DNA from: Clostridia bacterium
GTDB lineage: Bacteria > Bacillota_A > Clostridia > Oscillospirales > CAG-272
Assembly (NCBI GenBank): GCA_017630995.1
Contig: JAGBUD010000122.1
Coordinates: 1 to 15,970 of the forward strand
Direction of reading: 5' to 3'
DNA: 15,970 bases
The notes beneath the pieces are model-generated. The model did not search any database. It was given only the letters and a program-made list of their open reading frames with translations, and was not told where the DNA came from. The position numbers were made by a program, and so were the translations under genes. Every line of letters starts with the position of its first letter. Within the stretch, counting starts at the first letter, position 1. Positions 1 to 6,931 of this stretch are shown one piece after another.

Positions 1-1209
1 ACCGAGCTTGAAACCCTGAACAGTATGATTCCGATTTGGAAAAGAGCGCAGAGCGAGGTTACCGAAGAAGAATATACAAACTTCTACAGAGATAAGTTCT
101 TCGATTTTGAATCACCCGCAAGAGTTATCACCCAAAATTCCGAGGGCACGGTAACCTACACCGCCTTGCTCTTTATCCCCGCACACGCTCCCTTTAATTA
201 TTATACAAAGGATTTTGAAAAAGGTCTTGAGCTTTATTCGAGCGGCGTTATGATAATGGAAAAATGCGCGGCGCTGCTCCCCGATTATTTTTCATTCGTT
301 AAGGGACTTGTGGATTCCTCCGATTTGATGCTTAATATATCGAGAGAAACTCTCCAACACGACCGTCAGCTCAAGGTTATGGCAAAGGCGCTTGAAAAGA
401 AAATCAAGGGCGAGCTTTCCAAAATGATGGAAACCGAGCGTGAAAAATACGAAAAGTTCTTCGATACTTTTGGAATACAGCTCAAATACAGTCTTTATTC
501 CGATTACGGAATGCACAAGGATACTCTAGTTGACCTTTTACTCTTCCATTCATCAAACGAATATAAGTACGTATCCCTCAAAGAATACGTTGATAAAATG
601 CCCGAGGGTCAGAACGTCATATACTACGCGTGCGGCGAAAATCGCGAAAGAATCGATATACTTCCCCGCGTTGAATCAGTTAAAGCAAAGGGATACGAAA
701 TTCTTTATCTCACCGATGACGTTGACGAATTTGCGCTTAAAATGTTAGGCAAATATTCCGACAAGGAATTTAAAAACGTTTCAAGCGAGGCGATAGACAT
801 AACCGCAGACGAAGAAAAAACCGCACTCAAGGAAAAGAACGAAAGCCTTGAGGATATGCTTTCGTTTATCAAAGATTGTATTCCCGAGGTCAACGAGGTA
901 AGATTCACCGCGGCACTTAAAACTCATTCGGTTGCATTGACGAGCGAGGGAGAGCTTTCTTTCGAGATGGAAAAGACACTCAAAAAGATGCCCGGCGCAA
1001 GCATAGACGCCCCCAAAGCCAGCATTGTTTTGGAAATAAACCACAGCCACCCGATTGCCGATAAGTTGAAAGAGCTTTACGATTCCGACAAAGACGAGCT
1101 TAAAAACTATTCACGAATTTTATACCTCACCGCATCGTTAATCAGCGGAGTTGCACTTGAAAATCCGAGCGAGCTTTCAAGCCTTGTAACAGATTTGATG
1201 ATAAAGTAA
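1..1209 (+). CDS. htpG: Molecular chaperone HtpG (Hsp90 family), C-terminal part, 5' end outside window
   Basis: The reading frame is open from base 1 and ends with TAA at 1207-1209, giving 402 residues. A full HtpG is about 620-630 residues, so the N-terminal ATPase domain (roughly 220 residues) lies off the left edge. The visible part covers the Hsp90 middle and C-terminal dimerisation domains. Diagnostic stretches are LNSMIPIWKR with SEVTEEEY near the start, FIPAHAPF, the catalytic-loop motif GLVDSSDLMLNISRETLQ (window residues about 102-119), and GMHKDTLVDLLLF followed by SLKEYVDKMPEGQ. HtpG is a cytosolic ATP-dependent homodimeric chaperone that remodels client proteins, often with DnaK. 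No frameshift is seen. A strong terminator follows at 1248-1280, so this is probably the last gene of its transcript. ATG codons inside the visible part, such as the one at 25, are internal methionines and not the start. Confidence 0.97.
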   Translation, partial: TELETLNSMIPIWKRAQSEVTEEEYTNFYRDKFFDFESPARVITQNSEGTVTYTALLFIPAHAPFNYYTKDFEKGLELYSSGVMIMEKCAALLPDYFSFVKGLVDSSDLMLNISRETLQHDRQLKVMAKALEKKIKGELSKMMETEREKYEKFFDTFGIQLKYSLYSDYGMHKDTLVDLLLFHSSNEYKYVSLKEYVDKMPEGQNVIYYACGENRERIDILPRVESVKAKGYEILYLTDDVDEFALKMLGKYSDKEFKNVSSEAIDITADEEKTALKEKNESLEDMLSFIKDCIPEVNEVRFTAALKTHSVALTSEGELSFEMEKTLKKMPGASIDAPKASIVLEINHSHPIADKLKELYDSDKDELKNYSRILYLTASLISGVALENPSELSSLVTDLMIK

Positions 1210-1218
1210 AAATTCGTA

Positions 1219-1247
1219 TTGACTTTTAAAAGTTTATGATATAAAAT
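1219..1247 (+). promoter_or_regulatory. Possible promoter of the GH20-like gene
   Basis: TTGACT at 1219-1224 is followed by the A/T block TATAAAAT at 1240-1247. With TATAAA (1240-1245) as -10 the spacer is 15 bp and the preceding TGA gives an extended -10. With TAAAAT (1242-1247) the spacer is 17 bp. Transcription would begin near 1252-1254, inside the 5' arm of the htpG terminator. The match sits in an A/T-rich gap, so a chance match cannot be excluded. Confidence 0.5.
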
Positions 1248-1281
1248 AAGGGAAGAAAAGCACTCTTCCCTTTATTTTTTT
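1248..1281 (+). terminator. Intrinsic terminator of htpG
   Basis: The arms AAGGGAAGA (1248-1256) and TCTTCCCTT (1264-1272) pair perfectly around a 7-base loop. They are followed by a T-rich tract, ATTTTTTT (1274-1281). The hairpin lies between htpG and the next gene on the same strand. Confidence 0.85.
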
Positions 1282-1296
1282 GCAAGGAGAACAAAA

Positions 1297-4023
1297 ATGA
1301 AATTCAGAATACTTGAAGATCCTTTTAAGGATATACAACCGCAAATGACGTTCACCGATGATCTCGCGAAGCCGCTTCATACGGAAATGCCTCCGAGGTG
1401 GAATACATCAAAGCTCAATGCAGATGAGGTTGATTTTTCTTCGATTAATCTTGATATAAAATTCCGAGACGAATTGCTTGAAACCGCTTACGCCGATTTT
1501 GAAAGATTCCTTTCGGTTATGCAAATAAAAGTTTGCAAAAACGGCAAGCTTATTTCTATCAAAAAAGGAGAAACAACCTGCTTTGAGGAATACATAATAA
1601 TAGTTACCCCTGATGCGTGTGAAATTATTGCAAATGATACCGAGGGCATACGCCGCGCGCTTGTATACGTTGAGGACGAAATGCTGCGCCGCGAGGGCTC
1701 ACGCCTTCCTATTGGAGAAATACACCGCAAGCCGCACATAAAGGCGCGCGTTTCGCGCTGCTATTTTACTCCTGCAAGCCACGTTGCCATTGAGGAAAAC
1801 GAGAACGAGCTTATTGATGATATCGACTACTATCCCGACGAATATCTGAACAGACTTGCGCACGACGGAATAAACGCACTTTGGCTCGGAGCAACGCTCC
1901 AGCACCTTGTAAAAAGCGACATTGTTCCCGAATACGGAAATACCGCCGAAAAGAGAATGGCGAAGCTCAACGAGGTCATAAAGAAATGCAAAAGATACGG
2001 AATCAAGACCTATCTTTTCTCCGTCGACCCCGCTTCCACGTATCAAAATGACAAGCTCAAAAATCACCCCGATATGCTCGGCGATGAGGGGGACAACTGG
2101 ATACTCCACCTCTGCCCCTCAACAGACAAGGCGGTTGCTTACATAAAAGAAGCCATAACGAAGGTCTTTACTCAAGCACCAGATCTTGCAGGATATATAA
2201 ACCTTTCCGTCGGTGAAGCTGAATCGCATTGTGCCTCCGCTTCCCGACTTCACTGCAAGCGTTGCGAGAAAAAATTCGGTTCGCTCGGAAAAACACTTGC
2301 ATTTGTTGAAAAGCTTATATCCGACACGATGAAGGATGTCGCACCTCACGCAGAATACATAAGCTGGACTTATGCGCAGCGAGAATGGAAGCCCGACGAT
2401 ATAGAGGATGCCTGCCTTTCGCGTGACAAATCGGTGCGCCACCTCGTTAACTTTGAGGACCTAGGAATAGAAAAGCAGCTTGGCGAGGATCGCCTTGCAA
2501 TTGACTATTGGCTCTCATACGCAGGACCCGGAAAGCTTTTTGAGGACTGCCTCAAGCATAACAAAAAGGCGGGTATAGACACCTGGGCTAAAATACAGGT
2601 CTGCTCGTCGCATGAAATTTCCACTATTCCCTACGTTCCCGCACCCGCTCTGCTCTATGAAAAATACAAGTATATGTACGAAAATTCGATACACGGGGTT
2701 ATGCAATGCTGGTTTTTCGGTAATTATCCTTGCCTTATGAATAAGGCGGCGGGCGAGCTTGCGTTCGAACCGTTTTTCAGCGATAAAAAGGATTTTCTCA
2801 AGCACCTTGCGGGTATATATTGGGGCCGTGATGCCGAAGCTGCGGCTGCCGCTTGGAATTCATTTACTGACGGATACCGCAATTTCCCTATAGGCGTTGA
2901 TTTCGAGTGGTTCAGCACTATGCAGGACAGCCCTTGCGCACCGTATCACCTAAAGCCTATCGATTTGCCTATGCCCTCGACGTGGCGCCTTGACAATATG
3001 GTTGGCTCCGACCGCGTTGGTGACTGCATACTCGACAGCCACACGCTGAGCGAGGTAATAACGCTTTGCACTATGCTTTCGGAAAAATGGAACGAGGGAT
3101 ATTCCACGCTTTCGAAAATAGACAATTTTTCAACCAAGGACAGAAAAGAACAAAAAGTTGTTGCCGAGGCGGCAAATTACATATTCAAAAGCGGACTTAA
3201 CACCTTCAAGTTCTACGATCTTCGAAACAAGCTTGCGCTCGGAAAGGGCGACAAAAAAGATATCCTCAACAAAATGAAGGACATCGTGAACGAGGAAATC
3301 GAAACAAGCTGCGCCCTTATACCCATCACAGAATCAGACAATCGAATCGGATATCACTCCGAGGCTCACGGATACAAAATATTCCCCGAAAAGCTCAAGT
3401 GGAGAATTTCGGAAATGGAAAAACTGCTTAACACCGAATTCGTCGAGGTTGAGGAAAGAATTAATTTAGGACTCACTCCGATTCCGTTCTACTACGGACT
3501 CGAAGAAGGTGCGCGCAGATATGATATCACGCAAAGCGATATTGAAAATGCGACTTGGATGAGCTTTACCGATGCGGAGGGAGCGGAAACCGACAAGACG
3601 CAAATCAAGGTTTCCCACGCCGACGGAAAATACACCGTTAGAATAGCGCTTGAGGGAATAGGCGACTCAATTCGCATAGACCCCGAGTTTATTATGTTCC
3701 ACAGAGTGTCGCCTATATATCTCGATGGCGGCAATCTTACGGTAAAGGAAAGCCCGTCTTATTCTCTCTTTGGAAAGAAGCTTGAAAAGCGCAGAGCTGC
3801 GCTCTCTTGCGACTACAGAGTAGACGGCGAAATCGAATACTATACCGTAACGTTCGATATGAGCGCTCTCGGAATGACCGAGGGAGATCCGTTCAGGCTC
3901 ATGATAAGAAGAAGCGGTTCACGCTGCGATTCGTTCGCGCCCGAGGACAGAATATTCACCAGGCTTGTAACGGGCAGATTCTCTACCGACGCGTTCGGAT
4001 TTTTCGTTCCCGAAAATAAATAA
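1297..4023 (+). CDS. GH20-like glycoside hydrolase, cytoplasmic, with C-terminal beta-sandwich domain
   Basis: 908 residues; AAGGAGA at 1284-1290 lies 6 bases before the ATG. There is no signal peptide, so the enzyme should act in the cytoplasm on imported sugars. Visible layout: an N-terminal alpha/beta domain of the GH20b/alpha-glucuronidase type ends in GIRRALVYVEDEML (117-130). A probable TIM barrel follows from about 145 to 490, with HDGINALWLG (189-198) and KRYGIKTYLFSVDP (232-245). The motif INLSVGEAESHC (301-312) puts a candidate catalytic acid at E307. A helical region spans about 570-720. The last 160 residues (about 745-905) look like a CBM9-type beta-sandwich. Residues 310-325 hold SHC and HCKRC, a possible metal site next to the presumed active site. 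The family resembles hexosaminidase-like or DUF4838-type enzymes, but the substrate cannot be named. No sugar transporter is adjacent. Confidence 0.7.
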   Translation: MKFRILEDPFKDIQPQMTFTDDLAKPLHTEMPPRWNTSKLNADEVDFSSINLDIKFRDELLETAYADFERFLSVMQIKVCKNGKLISIKKGETTCFEEYIIIVTPDACEIIANDTEGIRRALVYVEDEMLRREGSRLPIGEIHRKPHIKARVSRCYFTPASHVAIEENENELIDDIDYYPDEYLNRLAHDGINALWLGATLQHLVKSDIVPEYGNTAEKRMAKLNEVIKKCKRYGIKTYLFSVDPASTYQNDKLKNHPDMLGDEGDNWILHLCPSTDKAVAYIKEAITKVFTQAPDLAGYINLSVGEAESHCASASRLHCKRCEKKFGSLGKTLAFVEKLISDTMKDVAPHAEYISWTYAQREWKPDDIEDACLSRDKSVRHLVNFEDLGIEKQLGEDRLAIDYWLSYAGPGKLFEDCLKHNKKAGIDTWAKIQVCSSHEISTIPYVPAPALLYEKYKYMYENSIHGVMQCWFFGNYPCLMNKAAGELAFEPFFSDKKDFLKHLAGIYWGRDAEAAAAAWNSFTDGYRNFPIGVDFEWFSTMQDSPCAPYHLKPIDLPMPSTWRLDNMVGSDRVGDCILDSHTLSEVITLCTMLSEKWNEGYSTLSKIDNFSTKDRKEQKVVAEAANYIFKSGLNTFKFYDLRNKLALGKGDKKDILNKMKDIVNEEIETSCALIPITESDNRIGYHSEAHGYKIFPEKLKWRISEMEKLLNTEFVEVEERINLGLTPIPFYYGLEEGARRYDITQSDIENATWMSFTDAEGAETDKTQIKVSHADGKYTVRIALEGIGDSIRIDPEFIMFHRVSPIYLDGGNLTVKESPSYSLFGKKLEKRRAALSCDYRVDGEIEYYTVTFDMSALGMTEGDPFRLMIRRSGSRCDSFAPEDRIFTRLVTGRFSTDAFGFFVPENK

Positions 4024-4025
4024 CA

Positions 4026-4054
4026 AAAAAGCGGAGAATTTTTCTCCGCTTTTT
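4026..4054. terminator. Bidirectional terminator between convergent genes
   Basis: The arms AGCGGAGAA (4030-4038) and TTCTCCGCT (4042-4050) pair around a TTT loop and are flanked by A4 upstream and T4 downstream. Either strand therefore reads as a GC-rich hairpin plus T tract. It serves the GH20-like gene (+) and the CBM9-like gene (-), which ends at 4096. Confidence 0.9.
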
Positions 4055-4095
4055 CTATTCCAATATGGAATAAATTCTTTGTTTTGTTATAAAAA

Positions 4096-4638
4096 TCAGG
4101 TGTAATCCTTCAAACAAACAAACTTTGATGGCACGTGGAATCTTCCTCTCATTGTGGGAACCAAGGCAAAGAGATGCTTTTCGGGCTCGCCGCCGTCAGT
4201 TTCTATGCGGTAAGCATTGAAATATATCTCGCCCTCGCCTGTGTATATGTTTTTCTTATCGAACGTGAGCCTTGCTAAATAGCCGTTTTCCGTTTTCACA
4301 ACGGAAGAATCAATGAACGGCTCGTCTACGAAATCCAAATCAAGTATCGGCTTTCCGTTTTCGTCAAAGCCGTGATTTGTCATTTTTGCAATCATCAAAT
4401 CTCCGATGGGGCTTAATTCAATCTCATAGTAAACCTTTCTTTCAGGGTCAGTTCCTATAAGTATTTCAAAAACGTCCCCGAGAGAATGAATATTGTTATA
4501 TCCCGGCGAGCAACAAAATCCCATTGAATTTTCAGCATCGAATATAAATGTTACGCTTGAGCCGTTATCTATTATTTCAAGTGTTGTTTTATAGACGGCA
4601 CTCTCACCGTTTATGCAATTTTTAAATTCGAATTTCAT
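4096..4638 (-). CDS. CBM9-like carbohydrate-binding-fold protein, stand-alone
   Basis: 180 residues with no signal peptide. The ribosome binding site AAGGAAGAG (4647-4655) is 8 bases upstream of the ATG. The family pattern is seen across the whole length: SVTFIFDAENSMGFC (about 29-43); a GDVFEILIGTDPERKVYYEIELSPIGD block (about 54-80); YFNAYRIET (about 139-147); and the ending LVPTMRGRFHVPSKFVCL. This matches single-domain carbohydrate-binding family 9-like proteins, which fold as a beta-sandwich. Whether this one binds sugar is unknown. The gene starts 24 bp after the mntP stop with no promoter or terminator in the gap. It therefore probably belongs to the manganese-riboswitch transcript, which is an odd partner for a Mn exporter. 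The C-terminal domain of the GH20-like enzyme next door may be related. Confidence 0.7.
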   Translation of the reverse strand: MKFEFKNCINGESAVYKTTLEIIDNGSSVTFIFDAENSMGFCCSPGYNNIHSLGDVFEILIGTDPERKVYYEIELSPIGDLMIAKMTNHGFDENGKPILDLDFVDEPFIDSSVVKTENGYLARLTFDKKNIYTGEGEIYFNAYRIETDGGEPEKHLFALVPTMRGRFHVPSKFVCLKDYT

Positions 4639-4662
4639 ATTGTAAACTCTTCCTTTTGCTTA

Positions 4663-5250
4663 TTACTTAAACCAGCTTGTTATAAATATTTCAAGACCTA
4701 TAAGAATAAGGATTGAACCACCGAAAATTCCCGCCTTGCTTGCAAGCTTTGTTCCCGCTTTTTTACCTATCGCAATGCCGACAAAGCAGATAACGTAGGT
4801 CAAGACGCCTATAAGAAGACAAGCGAGCAATGCTTCCCAAACCGAGTAATCGGAAATTGTAAATCCAACAGAAAGCGCATCGATTGACGTTGCTATACCC
4901 TGCACTATCAAGGCAAAAAATCCAACGGCACAGCATTCTTCCTCACCGCACTTTTTGGATATCGACTCATAAATCATCTTTCCGCCGATAAAGCCTAGAA
5001 GCGCAAGAGCAATCCAAGGAATAAACTTTTCAAAAACAGAGAATATATTTGCTACCGTTGCCACGCAAACCCAGCCTATCATAGGCATTGCGAACTGGAA
5101 AAATGCAAATATTCCCGCCACCCCAAGCATCTTATAGGGCTTCATTTTAGGCTCGTTAAGTCCGTTTGCAAGAGAGACGGAAAAGGCGTCCATCGCAAGT
5201 CCCATTCCGAGCAGAATGCTCGTGAAAAAGAACGAAAAACCAAGATTCAT
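4663..5250 (-). CDS. mntP: Manganese efflux pump MntP
   Basis: 195 residues from the ATG at 5248-5250, chosen because GGAGG (5258-5262) lies 7 bases upstream and because MntP proteins start near MNLGFSFF. The frame stays open upstream to 5373, but that stretch is the riboswitch leader and would add a non-homologous N-terminus. Two related halves are visible: GMGLAMDAFSVSLANGL near the N-terminus and QGIATSIDALSVGFTI in the second half. Each carries the membrane-embedded acidic residue typical of the family. About six hydrophobic segments are predicted. A polar loop with CGEEECC separates the halves. MntP exports Mn(II) from the cytoplasm under excess. The leader carries a yybP-ykoY aptamer and terminator, so expression should rise with Mn(II). 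The CBM9-like gene follows after 24 bp. Confidence 0.95.
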   Translation of the reverse strand: MNLGFSFFFTSILLGMGLAMDAFSVSLANGLNEPKMKPYKMLGVAGIFAFFQFAMPMIGWVCVATVANIFSVFEKFIPWIALALLGFIGGKMIYESISKKCGEEECCAVGFFALIVQGIATSIDALSVGFTISDYSVWEALLACLLIGVLTYVICFVGIAIGKKAGTKLASKAGIFGGSILILIGLEIFITSWFK

Positions 5251-5262
5251 CTTTTTTCCTCC

Positions 5263-5300
5263 AAATAAAAAATCCAAGCACGGCAATAACCGTGCTTGGA
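5263..5300 (-). terminator. Riboswitch-controlled intrinsic terminator before mntP
   Basis: A perfect 11-bp stem (5273-5283 with 5290-5300, 6-base loop) is followed on the minus strand by TTTTTTATTT (5263-5272). It lies directly upstream of the mntP ribosome binding site and downstream of the aptamer, as expected for transcriptional control. Confidence 0.9.
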
Positions 5301-5437
5301 ACATAACACACAATAAGAGCCCACGCACAGCTATGCTATTTATAGCGCGCGTGAGTCTCGCAATTTGAAGCAAGCCAGACCTTGACGGTCAGTATGTTGA
5401 CTTGCTACGCAATATTTGCGCTTGCTACTCCCTCACA
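5263..5437 (-). promoter_or_regulatory. yybP-ykoY manganese riboswitch with transcriptional expression platform
   Basis: In the RNA sense (minus strand), the aptamer runs from 5436 to 5351. P1 pairs GUGAG (5432-5436) with CUCAC (5351-5355). The family's conserved GGGAGUAGC follows P1, and GCGAGAC precedes its 3' strand. Inside are a CGCAA/UUGCG hairpin and a GACC/GGUC hairpin. Downstream, CUCACGC (5349-5355) can instead pair with GCGUGGG (5320-5326), and CUGUGCGUGG (5321-5330) can pair with CCAAGCACGG (5290-5299), the 5' arm of the terminator. This supports an ON switch: Mn-bound P1 frees the antiterminator. The role matches the mntP gene directly downstream. Family membership rests on reading motifs by eye. 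Confidence 0.9.
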
Positions 5438-5445
5438 ACGTGTAT

Positions 5446-5474
5446 ATTGTATCACAAAAAGAAATATATGTCAA
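5446..5474 (-). promoter_or_regulatory. Promoter of mntP operon
   Basis: On the minus strand, TTGACA (5469-5474), 17 bp, then TACAAT (5446-5451) preceded by GTGA, an extended -10. The predicted start near 5439 is just upstream of the aptamer P1 strand. Confidence 0.9.
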
Positions 5475-5482
5475 CACCTTTG

Positions 5483-5505
5483 AAAAATTAATGTTACCGC
5501 ATTAA
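5483..5505 (-). terminator. Weak candidate terminator of the deacetylase gene
   Basis: On the minus strand, TTAATG (5500-5505) and CATTAA (5488-5493) can pair around CGGTAA and are followed by TTTTT. The stem is only 6 bp and A/T-rich, and it contains the stop codon, so efficiency is doubtful. Any read-through would meet the mntP riboswitch terminator. Confidence 0.35.
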
Positions 5506-6845
5506 AAAATAAATCTTTTCGTTCCTTTCGGCAATCTTATTGTCCAAGCTTGAAGCCTTAATCTTTCGGAGAGGAAATTATCCTCAAGAGTTTTGGAATG
5601 AATCCACGAGTTTTTATAGGACAAATCACGGAGCGTGGGAAATTCATTCAAATCTATTTGCTTTGGCATACCGGGCTTTATCGTGTATGAGCTTTCACCG
5701 GAAAGGATTGCAAGAGTTGCCCAAATAAAATCCGCAGGACCGATTTTTTTATCTCCCGCAAACAAATATTCGGGAAGAAACGTGTCAGTGTAAATTCCCG
5801 CAGCCGCCATAGCAAGCTCTTCCTTTGTTACCGTTGTTTCGGTTTTTACTGAATAAGGCTCGGAGAGAAATCCGTACACTTTTTTACACACGTGCTTTTT
5901 CTTGCCGAGCAAAAGCGCTCTGCACGCAAGAAAAACGTCGGATATGCAAAAAGAATTCGGAGCAGTTACGGGAAAGAAGCGCTCGGAGAGAGCCGCGCCT
6001 ACCTCAAGGAGAGTTTCCTTTGTTATCTCGCGCTTTTCCTCTTTTAAATTTTCATAAAGCTCTTTATACGTTATAACGTTAAATCTTGAGTCATTCTTCA
6101 CAAGTGACACAAGATATTCGTAATTCTCATAGAATTTTTCTGTTTCTTCTGGAGTGCGGCACGCCGTTTTAATCCATTTTTCCTTTGGCGTGTTAGAGCC
6201 GTGATAGTTATCGAGGTCGCAAAACGTTGCAAGATATGCCATTTGCGGATGATGAGAAAGAACTACCGTATCCTTTTTCGAAATCTCTTCCACAAAGTCC
6301 TCTATCGCCTTTTTATCAGCATCAAAGAGCATCTCCTCAAGATAAACGTAATAGCGCAGCGACACTATGTTTGCATTGAATACGGGGCGGTGATTTTCCG
6401 CGTCAAAAATTTGGTCTCCCGTGTAAATTCCAAATCCCATATCGGCATATGCATACCTTGCAACGTATGACGTTGAGTTCCCGGGGGGACAAGCGGATGG
6501 GATTTTATTTACTCCGAAAATAGTTTTAACCTTATATATTCCCGCCGATTCGTCATCGAAAAATATGCGCCTTGCAAGGTCGTAATTTGAAATATCGGTA
6601 TACTCATTTATCGTGGGGTGATGAGAATGTCTGTTTGAATGATAATCAATCTCGTGATTTTTAGCAAGCTCCTCGATAATATCAAATCGATTCCATTCGG
6701 TGAGAGCCTCGGCGAGCATACTTACAATCTGATAACAGCCCGTTATGTTAGCTTTTTTTAGTATATTAGCTGTGCGAAGTATTCCCTCCGCCGCGTGCTC
6801 GTTAACGTAGTCCTCCGTGTCAAATGAAAAAATTGCGTTTGCCAT
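5502..6845 (-). CDS. NodB-like polysaccharide deacetylase family protein, cytoplasmic, with C-terminal repeats
   Basis: 447 residues; AGAGGT lies about 5 bases before the ATG, and there is no signal peptide. The N-terminal two thirds carry carbohydrate esterase 4/NodB-fold landmarks: FSFDTED (6-12) for the catalytic/metal aspartate, HSNRH (69-73) for the two metal histidines, ACPPGNS (118-124) at the place of the RxPYG motif, and VVLSHHP (194-200) for the late histidine. Such enzymes remove acetyl (or formyl) groups from amino sugars using a divalent metal. Lack of a secretion signal argues for a small sugar or precursor substrate. Residues about 273-314 and 338-383 look like two related units of the form TKEEL..AA...LP...ig.aDF..A..IL. 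This weakly recalls pseudomurein-binding-type repeats. The exact substrate is unknown. Own promoter; mntP lies downstream on the same strand. Confidence 0.75.
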   Translation of the reverse strand: MANAIFSFDTEDYVNEHAAEGILRTANILKKANITGCYQIVSMLAEALTEWNRFDIIEELAKNHEIDYHSNRHSHHPTINEYTDISNYDLARRIFFDDESAGIYKVKTIFGVNKIPSACPPGNSTSYVARYAYADMGFGIYTGDQIFDAENHRPVFNANIVSLRYYVYLEEMLFDADKKAIEDFVEEISKKDTVVLSHHPQMAYLATFCDLDNYHGSNTPKEKWIKTACRTPEETEKFYENYEYLVSLVKNDSRFNVITYKELYENLKEEKREITKETLLEVGAALSERFFPVTAPNSFCISDVFLACRALLLGKKKHVCKKVYGFLSEPYSVKTETTVTKEELAMAAAGIYTDTFLPEYLFAGDKKIGPADFIWATLAILSGESSYTIKPGMPKQIDLNEFPTLRDLSYKNSWIHSKTLEDNFLSERLRLQAWTIRLPKGTKRFIF

Positions 6846-6877
6846 AAAAACCTCTTATGAAAAAATCTGTGTTTTAA

Positions 6878-6906
6878 ATTATATCACAAAAAATAGGTTA
6901 ATTCAA
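6878..6906 (-). promoter_or_regulatory. Promoter of the deacetylase gene
   Basis: On the minus strand, TTGAAT (6901-6906), 17 bp, TATAAT (6878-6883) with GTGA before the -10. It lies just after the end of the DUF4097 gene, so the deacetylase is at least partly independent of the padR operon. Confidence 0.88.
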
Positions 6907-6931
6907 CACCGAAATGGTATTAATTTTTTCT

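Noticed and set aside
5251..5373. Upstream in-frame extension of mntP by 41 residues
   Set aside because: The extension would run through the riboswitch and terminator, has no ribosome binding site and does not look like MntP. GGAGG at 5258-5262 sets the start at 5250.
6904..6930. Small hairpin AACACC/GGTATT after the DUF4097 gene as a terminator
   Set aside because: On the gene's strand there is no adjacent T tract. The T-rich side lies on the other strand, where no gene ends.
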